Origin: an uncultured Clostridia bacterium
GTDB taxonomy: Bacteria > Bacillota > Clostridia > Christensenellales > Borkfalkiaceae
Direction: 5' to 3'
Length of the DNA stretch: 11,480 nt
Assembly (NCBI GenBank): GCA_900548845.1
Contig: URMI01000010.1
Coordinates: 1-11,480 of the forward strand
The notes beneath the pieces were generated by a model that saw nothing but the letters and a program-made list of their open reading frames with translations, was not told the origin of the DNA and did no database searches. The translations under genes were made by a program, and so were the position numbers. The first letter of the stretch is position 1. Every line of letters begins with the position of its first letter. Of this stretch, positions 6,214 to 11,480 are shown piece by piece.

Positions 6214-8781
6214 TTACAGTTGATAGGTCCCCGATGAGAGCATTTTCTCTCTGCCGTCGGGAAGGATCAGCCGCGCCGTCGTATTGGAAGGAAGGGTGAC
6301 GGTGTATCGATAGCCTTCTTTTGTCTTTTCCCACCCGCAGGCGACTTTGCCGTAGATGCTCTGATATTCCGCTTTGGCGTAAGTTATACTGCCGCCCGGT
6401 TTGGGCGCGATGAGAAATTGATTTTCGCCCATGACTTTGATGCCGCACATTTCGCTCATCAGCCATTCACACACGGCGCCCTTGGAATAGTGGTTGAGGG
6501 ATGCTATGCCGCCCTGCGCGCCGATGGCGCTCTCTTTGACGTTGCCCTCCCACGCTTCCCAGATGGTCGTCGCACCATGCTTTGGCATGAAGAGCCAGCC
6601 GGGGAGTTCTTCATTTTCCAGCAGCTTGTAGGCATATTCGATGCCGATCTTTTCGAGCACAAAGAGGATGAAGGGCGTCGATAAAAAGCCTGTGCCGAGC
6701 CGCCAGCCGTAGTTTTCAAGCGCTTGGATGAGCCGTTTTTTGGCAAAGTCTTCCTGCTCCACCGTCAGAAGCCCCATATAGAGCGGGCGGACAAGTTTTG
6801 CCTGTCGGTCGGTATCGAGTGAGAATTTAGGCTTTGTGACAAGTTCCCGATAGGCGCGCTTTGCTCCTTCGCTGTATTCCAGGATACGGGCAAGGCGCTT
6901 TGTCTTGGGCTTTTGTAAGATGTCGGCGATCCTTAAAACGCGCTGCAGGGTGAAATAGGTGTACGCCGTCGATTCCTCGGGCTTCGACGTTACAAAATCG
7001 TACCACATGATGGGTTTGACGTTGGCGGGCTCCGCCCACTCGCCATAGGAGCGGCCGCTGTTGACGGCGTATTTCCGATTTTCCCGCGAAAGATGCATTG
7101 GCATGGAATAGAAGCCGCCCCATTTGCCTGCACGGCGTATCATGAAGTCGGCATAGTCGAGGATATCTTCGTAGTGTTCTTCCAAAACGCGCTTATCGCC
7201 GTAGCGATCGTAAAGATAGAGCGGGATATAGACGCCTGCGCACGCCCAGCCGACCGAACCGTTGAGCCCGTATATAACAAAGTCCTCATTCGACCAAGGG
7301 GCGATCTGCGGCAGGCAGCCCTTCTTCCATCTGCGGTCGAAAACATCGCGGACATGCTTGCGCGCAAATGCGGCGTAGTCGGTCATGTAGGCTGCGGTAT
7401 TGAAAAAGACTTCGCTGTCCCCCGTCCAGCCCATGCGCTCGCGCGTGGGGCAGTCGGTGGGTACGTCCGTCGAGTTGCTCTTCAAAGACCAACGGGTGTT
7501 TTCGAAGAACTTGTTGATGAGCGGATGCGAACAGGAAAATGATGCCGTCTCTTCCAAGTCGCTGTAAACGGCGATCGCGGTGAAATTTTCCTTTTCAAAG
7601 GGGATGTCCGTTTCGACCTCTGCATACTGAAATCCGCCGAAGAAGAATTTCGGGGTGTATTCGTTGATGCCGTCGCGGCAGAGATAGTCGATCTCCTGCA
7701 AAGGCGTTGGTTTCCCCTTGTGGATGTTCTGAATGTTTTTTTGCGTGAATTCGCCGTCCTTCATCATCTCACCGAGGCGGATGCGGATGCGCTGCCCCGC
7801 CCGGGCGGAAAGACGGAAACAAAGATACCCCGAAAGATTCTGCGGGAACTTTAAGACCTTCTTCCCCGAAGGAGTGACGATGAGCTCTTCGGGGAAAAAG
7901 CGTTCGTGCTCCCTGACGAGGACGTTATCAGAAGCCGTGAGGTTTGCTTTACACTTAACGGGCTTTGCCTTTTTGCTGTATGTCGGCGATTTGCGGGCAT
8001 CCACCCGTTCGCCGTCGCGAAGGTCGGCAAAACGGATGGGACCGTCGTTGCTCCACGCCCAGCTGCCGTCCGTACAGATGCGGGTGATCTTACCTTCCGA
8101 ATCGTAAAGTTCGAGCTGCACAAAAAGTTTGGTCTGCGTTCCGAAGGAATTGCGCCGCCCCTGCGGACCGTTTGAACCGCGGTACCAGCCGTCGGCAAGC
8201 GCCGCCGTCATCACGTTGACGCCGCCTTTTACGAGCGACGTCACGTCGTACGTCTGATATTGGATGCGCTTTCTGTAATCGGTGGAGCCGGGCGCGAACA
8301 CCATATCTCCCACGCGGACGCCGTTGAGTCTGACTTCGTACAGCCCGCACGCCGAAGCATACAGCCGCGCCTTTTGCACGCCGATCGCCGTAAACTGTTT
8401 TTGGAAACAGTCGACGGGATAGCGTTTTTTCCTGTTGACCTTGTAATTTCCCGCGATCCACACTGCCTTCCAATCGGAGGGAGTAAGAAGCCCCATCTCG
8501 AAGGCAGCGGGCTCCGACCACTCCCCTTCCCCGCTTTCATCCCAGAGTTTGACCTTCCATTCCACACGCAGGCGCGAGACAAGCTTTTCGGGATATTCGG
8601 CGCGCATGGAGGAAGAGGCGACTTTTCCGCTGTCCCACACCGTCTTGCCGTCCGTCTGTGCCAAGATGCGATAAGCGGCCTGCTTGCTGCCGCCCTCGCA
8701 GTTCCAAAACAGCAAGGGCTTTTGGATGTCGATGCCCAAAGGGTCTTTGAGATATTCCGTTCTCAAACGGATGGCTTTCAT
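6214..8781 (-). CDS. GH78 alpha-L-rhamnosidase (full length)
   Basis: A complete 855-residue inverting alpha-L-rhamnosidase. Order: N-terminal fibronectin-like domain (about 1-105), rhamnosidase N domain (about 120-265, YQTYDVTSLV near 175-184), second beta-sandwich (about 300-405, with FPQNLSGYL at 312-320), (alpha/alpha)6 catalytic barrel (about 410-780) and a C-terminal beta-sandwich (about 784-855, beginning near LIAPKPGGSITYAKAEY). The catalytic motif is the shorter variant DVPTDCPTRERMGWTGD (439-455) with predicted general acid E448; TTIWEAWEG (738-746) holds predicted general base E742. No signal peptide, so cytoplasmic action on imported glycosides is likely. ATG 8781 overlaps the esterase stop codon as ATGA, with AAGAGG (8789-8794) 7 nt upstream, indicating coupled translation. 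It differs clearly from the other GH78 in this window, so the two probably differ in linkage or aglycone preference rather than being recent duplicates. Confidence 0.95.
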   Translation of the reverse strand: MKAIRLRTEYLKDPLGIDIQKPLLFWNCEGGSKQAAYRILAQTDGKTVWDSGKVASSSMRAEYPEKLVSRLRVEWKVKLWDESGEGEWSEPAAFEMGLLTPSDWKAVWIAGNYKVNRKKRYPVDCFQKQFTAIGVQKARLYASACGLYEVRLNGVRVGDMVFAPGSTDYRKRIQYQTYDVTSLVKGGVNVMTAALADGWYRGSNGPQGRRNSFGTQTKLFVQLELYDSEGKITRICTDGSWAWSNDGPIRFADLRDGERVDARKSPTYSKKAKPVKCKANLTASDNVLVREHERFFPEELIVTPSGKKVLKFPQNLSGYLCFRLSARAGQRIRIRLGEMMKDGEFTQKNIQNIHKGKPTPLQEIDYLCRDGINEYTPKFFFGGFQYAEVETDIPFEKENFTAIAVYSDLEETASFSCSHPLINKFFENTRWSLKSNSTDVPTDCPTRERMGWTGDSEVFFNTAAYMTDYAAFARKHVRDVFDRRWKKGCLPQIAPWSNEDFVIYGLNGSVGWACAGVYIPLYLYDRYGDKRVLEEHYEDILDYADFMIRRAGKWGGFYSMPMHLSRENRKYAVNSGRSYGEWAEPANVKPIMWYDFVTSKPEESTAYTYFTLQRVLRIADILQKPKTKRLARILEYSEGAKRAYRELVTKPKFSLDTDRQAKLVRPLYMGLLTVEQEDFAKKRLIQALENYGWRLGTGFLSTPFILFVLEKIGIEYAYKLLENEELPGWLFMPKHGATTIWEAWEGNVKESAIGAQGGIASLNHYSKGAVCEWLMSEMCGIKVMGENQFLIAPKPGGSITYAKAEYQSIYGKVACGWEKTKEGYRYTVTLPSNTTARLILPDGREKMLSSGTYQL

Positions 8782-9731
8782 GCTTTTTCCTCTTCGCAGA
8801 TGGTATGATAGAATTTTGCGGCGCGGCTTGTCCAGCCCTCGGCGGGGGTATTCTTGGCAACGCCCCAGCCGTGCTTTGTTCCCTCGACGGGCATAAATCC
8901 GAACGGAACGCCCGCCCGTTCGAGCGCCGCCTTCATCATGAGGCTGTTTTCAAAGGGCACGGCGTCGTCTTGGGTACACTGCCAAAGGAAGGTAGGAGGA
9001 TAAGTTGCATCCACCCGCTCTTCGACCGACCACTCCCTTTGAAGCGCCTTATCTTCCGCCTCTTTCCCGAGGAAGAGCGTGCGCGAACCTGCGTGCGTCT
9101 TTTCCCCCATCGTGAGGACGGGATAGCACAAAAACAGGGCGGCGGGCTTGGGAAGGCCGTACTTTTCATAGCCGAGCTTTGCAGCGCCCCAGCAGCCTGC
9201 GACATGCCCGCCCGCAGAAAACCCGCAGACGGCATAGTTCTGCGTATCGACCTGCCACTCCTCGGCATGAGAAAACACAAAGGAGAGGATGGCGGCAACG
9301 TCCTCCTGCGGGGCGGGGTAGTGCGCGCGCTTCCCCACATGGTACTGCCCGATCACGGCGTTGAAGCCGAGCTCGTTGAAGCGCGTCGCCGTCGAAAACC
9401 CTTCGACGAGCGAACACACATCCCCATACCCGCCGCCCGGCAGGATGAGGACAAGGGGCGCCCTCTTCCCGATGAGAAAGGCGTATAAACCCACGGTATC
9501 GCCGAGATCGTAGAAGAGCTGCTCTCCCCTTTGGCGGCGCAGGCGCATCTCGTTGAGCGCATCGCAGAGCGAGGGCACGTCGAGGGGATAGTACTGCGTG
9601 AGCTTCCCCAAAGTGAGCGGACCCATCATGGCGGCGAACTGCCGCGGGCACACGACATACTTTTTGAAAGGCGCAAATTCTTTGCAATTTCGGATCTCGG
9701 AGATCTTGCTCTTGGGCGTAAATTCTTTCAT
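8778..9731 (-). CDS. Alpha/beta-hydrolase esterase (acetyl-esterase-like)
   Basis: A 317-residue alpha/beta hydrolase related to the lipase/BD-FAE and acetyl-xylan-esterase-like group. Residues (ATG 9731 numbering): oxyanion motif LPGGGY with glycines 99-101, nucleophile elbow CGFSAGG with S172, probable acid D255 or D256 in TQDDAVP, and H287 in GTKHGWG. No signal peptide or membrane segment is seen. The position directly before a rhamnosidase suggests it removes acetyl or other acyl groups from sugars so that the glycosidases can act; this is inferred from context. A GTG at 9761 would add 10 residues and overlap the SGNH stop codon as GTGA, but it has a poor ribosome binding site. ATG 9731 has AGGA (9737-9740) 5 nt upstream and is preferred. 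The stop codon overlaps the rhamnosidase start by 4 nt. Confidence 0.88.
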   Translation of the reverse strand: MKEFTPKSKISEIRNCKEFAPFKKYVVCPRQFAAMMGPLTLGKLTQYYPLDVPSLCDALNEMRLRRQRGEQLFYDLGDTVGLYAFLIGKRAPLVLILPGGGYGDVCSLVEGFSTATRFNELGFNAVIGQYHVGKRAHYPAPQEDVAAILSFVFSHAEEWQVDTQNYAVCGFSAGGHVAGCWGAAKLGYEKYGLPKPAALFLCYPVLTMGEKTHAGSRTLFLGKEAEDKALQREWSVEERVDATYPPTFLWQCTQDDAVPFENSLMMKAALERAGVPFGFMPVEGTKHGWGVAKNTPAEGWTSRAAKFYHTICEEEKA

Positions 9732-9736
9732 ATTAT

Positions 9737-9740
9737 TCCT
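9737..9740 (-). promoter_or_regulatory. Ribosome binding site favouring ATG 9731 for the esterase
   Basis: AGGA on the minus strand (within TTAGGA) lies 5 nt before ATG 9731. The alternative GTG at 9761 has only an A-rich, weak upstream match. This supports the 317-residue form, with a 26-nt gap after the SGNH gene. Confidence 0.55.
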
Positions 9741-9757
9741 AAGAGAAGCTCCTGCTT

Positions 9758-10513
9758 TCACTTTCTTAATTCTTCAAGCCCGTACTCATTGATGAGCGCT
9801 TCGATGGCGGGCCTGATGTAGCCGTCCCGCCACAAGAGCTGCCCCTCATGGTTGAGATGGATGCCGTCCTTGATGAAGAGCTCGCTCCGATAAGCGCTGC
9901 CGTCGAAGGTCATTTCTTCCGCATCGACGAAAGTCATGTAGTCATACTCTGCGCAAAGCTCCTCGAGCGCATCGTTGATCTTCTGCGTGAGCGCCGTATA
10001 TTGGCTTCGCCCGGGGAGCAGAAGCCCGCTCATGACGACAAACTTTGCTTCGGGCAGCTTTTCATGAAAGGTCTCGAACATGAACTTTTTATACGCCATG
10101 CACACTTCCACTTTTTCTTCATCAGTGCCGTCCAGAGAGACATAGTCGTTGGAACCCGTCTGAAAGAACACGACGGCGGGCGCGTAAGGATAGAGGAGCG
10201 TATCTGCCCGCTCCACAAGGTCATGATCGGTGCTGCCGCCAAAACCGTGGTTCTGCACTTTGTACTCCGGAAGATCGTTTTCCATCTCCGTCCAGAGGCG
10301 GAAGTTGGAGGCACCGTAAAAGACGATCTCCCCCTTCCTGGTTTCAGAGTCGTATTTCTGAAGGATGAGTTTTTCTTCGTGATCGAACTGCATAAACGCA
10401 AAGGGCCCCCAGCCCACATACATTCCCGTAAAGATCAGCCCCACAAGGCAGGTAAGAAGCAGACCAGAAACAGATGCAATGACTGCGATCGTCACTTTCT
10501 TCCCCTTTGTCAT
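9758..10513 (-). CDS. Membrane-anchored SGNH/GDSL-type hydrolase
   Basis: A 251-residue SGNH-fold esterase or deacylase. The N terminus (MTKGKK, then a hydrophobic stretch about 7-32) looks like an uncleaved signal anchor that places the catalytic domain outside the cytoplasmic membrane. SGNH blocks are clear: YGASNFRLW with nucleophile S69, NHGFGGST with G92 (block II), TGSNDY with N122 (block III), and DGIHLNHEG with D216 and H219 (block V). Family members remove acetyl or other acyl groups from carbohydrates and other substrates. In this operon a role in deacylating plant glycosides at the cell surface is plausible but inferred. ATG 10513 has AGGAGG (10519-10524) 5 nt upstream, and this site overlaps the stop codon of the GH1 gene, so the two are likely coupled. 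It is the only member of the visible operon predicted to be extracytoplasmic. Confidence 0.88.
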   Translation of the reverse strand: MTKGKKVTIAVIASVSGLLLTCLVGLIFTGMYVGWGPFAFMQFDHEEKLILQKYDSETRKGEIVFYGASNFRLWTEMENDLPEYKVQNHGFGGSTDHDLVERADTLLYPYAPAVVFFQTGSNDYVSLDGTDEEKVEVCMAYKKFMFETFHEKLPEAKFVVMSGLLLPGRSQYTALTQKINDALEELCAEYDYMTFVDAEEMTFDGSAYRSELFIKDGIHLNHEGQLLWRDGYIRPAIEALINEYGLEELRK

Positions 10514-10522
10514 GATTTCCTC

Positions 10523-11480
10523 CTATTTGTCGGTGCGGTGAGAGGCGATATAGTCGCGGTAGAAATAGGCGCTCTGTTTCCACTTCGTTTCAAACGTCCT
10601 GAAATTGGTATGAATGAGGCCGTATTTGATCATCGTGCCCGCGCACCATTCGAAGTTATCCATCAGGCTCCATGCATAATAGCCTGCAATGTTGAGCCCC
10701 TCTTCGTTGGCGCGTTCCACTTCGTCAAGGACCGCTTTGAAGTAATTAACGCGCTTTTTATCGCGGATGGTGCCCCCGCGCGAACATTCATGCACATACG
10801 TTCCCTTCCCGTTTTCGGTGATGAGGATGGGAAGTTTGAGCGAATACATTTCCCGCAGCATTCTTACAACGTCGCGGATGACGTGAGGGTCGAACCCGCC
10901 GCGCGTTTCCTGCTGGTTTCCGCCCGCAAGCAGCTTCTTTGCCCCTCGCTTTCCCTTGTTGATGAGGACGCGGTCGTAGATATTCAGCCCGAAAAAGTCG
11001 ATGGGCGTATGGATGCGGGCAAGATCGCCCTCTTTGATGTCCATGAGCGTCCCTTCGCGGGTAAGGGCAGATAAGATATAATCGGAATACACCCCGCCGA
11101 GGACGGGATCGGTATAGAACTTCCAATTGCGCTCGTCCTCATCACGGACGGCGGCAAGGTTTTCCTCGGTGGGATACTTTGCGTACCGCTTCCAAACGTC
11201 GATGACGATGCCGATCCTTGCGCTTTTTGAAGCGACGGCGCGGAATGCTTCCACCGCTCTGCCGTGCGCGACGAGCAAGTTGTGCCGCGCCCGGTTGCCG
11301 AGCGTTTCATCCTTGTGCCCCGGGGCAAACTTGCCCTTTGCGTAGCCGATATACGTCGCGATGGGCTCGTTGACCGTCGCAAAGTAGGGAACGAGGTCGG
11401 AATAGAGGCGGAACATCTTTTCGGCATACTCGCCGAACCATTCGATGCAGCCGCGGTTTGCCCAGCCGCCCTTCTCTTCG
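10523..11480 (-). CDS. GH1 beta-glucosidase-family enzyme, 5' end outside window
   Basis: The C-terminal 318 residues of a retaining family 1 glycoside hydrolase (beta-glucosidase, 6-phospho-beta-glucosidase or related). The frame stays open to the window edge and begins EEKGGWANRGCIEWFGEYAE, which is the normal GH1 sequence before the acid/base motif; the internal ATG at 11416 is therefore not the start. The acid/base glutamate is in TVNEP (about residue 38 of the visible part) and the nucleophile is in LITENG (about 222). WSLMDNFEW near the end is the usual aglycone and sugar-binding segment. GH1 proteins are typically 440-480 residues, so roughly 130 N-terminal residues are missing. It is the most upstream visible operon gene, ends 9 nt before the SGNH start, and would remove beta-linked glucose or a similar sugar after rhamnose removal. 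The phospho-sugar specificity is not assigned here. Confidence 0.94.
   Translation of the reverse strand, partial: EEKGGWANRGCIEWFGEYAEKMFRLYSDLVPYFATVNEPIATYIGYAKGKFAPGHKDETLGNRARHNLLVAHGRAVEAFRAVASKSARIGIVIDVWKRYAKYPTEENLAAVRDEDERNWKFYTDPVLGGVYSDYILSALTREGTLMDIKEGDLARIHTPIDFFGLNIYDRVLINKGKRGAKKLLAGGNQQETRGGFDPHVIRDVVRMLREMYSLKLPILITENGKGTYVHECSRGGTIRDKKRVNYFKAVLDEVERANEEGLNIAGYYAWSLMDNFEWCAGTMIKYGLIHTNFRTFETKWKQSAYFYRDYIASHRTDK

Noticed and set aside
5999..6466. A 155-residue protein starting at 6466 on the minus strand
   Set aside because: Its first about 92 residues are an out-of-frame reading of the rhamnosidase 3' end; only the part from ATG 6190, which has its own ribosome binding site, is real.
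9732..9761. GTG 9761 as the esterase start, overlapping the SGNH stop codon
   Set aside because: The upstream ribosome binding site is weak while ATG 9731 has AGGA at good spacing; not fully excluded.
10440..10460. Lipoprotein signal (cysteine in LLLTC) in the SGNH hydrolase
   Set aside because: Thr directly before the Cys is not a normal lipobox residue, and the hydrophobic stretch continues well past the Cys, fitting an uncleaved anchor.
9848..11074. A 408-codon plus-strand open frame antisense to the SGNH and GH1 genes
   Set aside because: It crosses two well-supported genes and their junction, shows no recognisable domain, and its length is explained by third-position GC bias of the opposite strand.

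Overview
The window looks like a contig end from a GC-rich Bacillota (Clostridia-type) bacterium, probably a gut or other plant-fibre-degrading anaerobe recovered by metagenomics. Three things support this: strong AGGAGG-type ribosome binding sites before most genes, a two-HTH AraC regulator of the kind common in Firmicutes, and a tightly packed glycoside-hydrolase operon. The taxonomic call is inference. The first 14 bases are the end of an Illumina TruSeq adapter, so the left edge is a sequencing or assembly edge and not genomic DNA.

Layout. (1) 13-2259, minus strand: a GH78 alpha-L-rhamnosidase whose apparent stop codon is built from adapter bases; its C-terminal domain is missing. (2) 2260-2387: a divergent promoter region. 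It has a good sigma-A promoter for the regulator and a tandem direct repeat that could be an AraC-type operator. (3) 2388-3611, plus strand: an AraC-family regulator. (4) 3612-3636: a bidirectional terminator between convergent units. (5) From beyond 11480 down to 3653, minus strand: an operon transcribed in the order GH1 beta-glucosidase (5' end outside the window), membrane-anchored SGNH hydrolase, alpha/beta-hydrolase esterase, second GH78 alpha-L-rhamnosidase, an atypical SDR split by an apparent frameshift, and a long SDR with a C-terminal zinc-ribbon-like module. Gaps are 1-26 nt or 4-nt overlaps, so the genes are probably co-transcribed and partly translationally coupled. No gene-free stretch exceeds about 130 bases.

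How the genes may work together. The two rhamnosidases would remove terminal alpha-L-rhamnose, the GH1 enzyme would remove the inner beta-glucose (or a related sugar), and the esterase and SGNH hydrolase would remove acyl groups. This set suits acylated rhamnosyl-glucosides of plants, such as flavonoid, phenylpropanoid or saponin glycosides. The two GH78 proteins have no signal peptide, so uptake before hydrolysis is likely; no transporter lies in the window. The two extended SDRs are the least explained members. They may act on the released sugar or aglycone. The zinc-ribbon fusion and the non-canonical YxxxR site make this SDR pair the most likely source of new biochemistry here. No CRISPR array, tRNA, rRNA or mobile element was seen.
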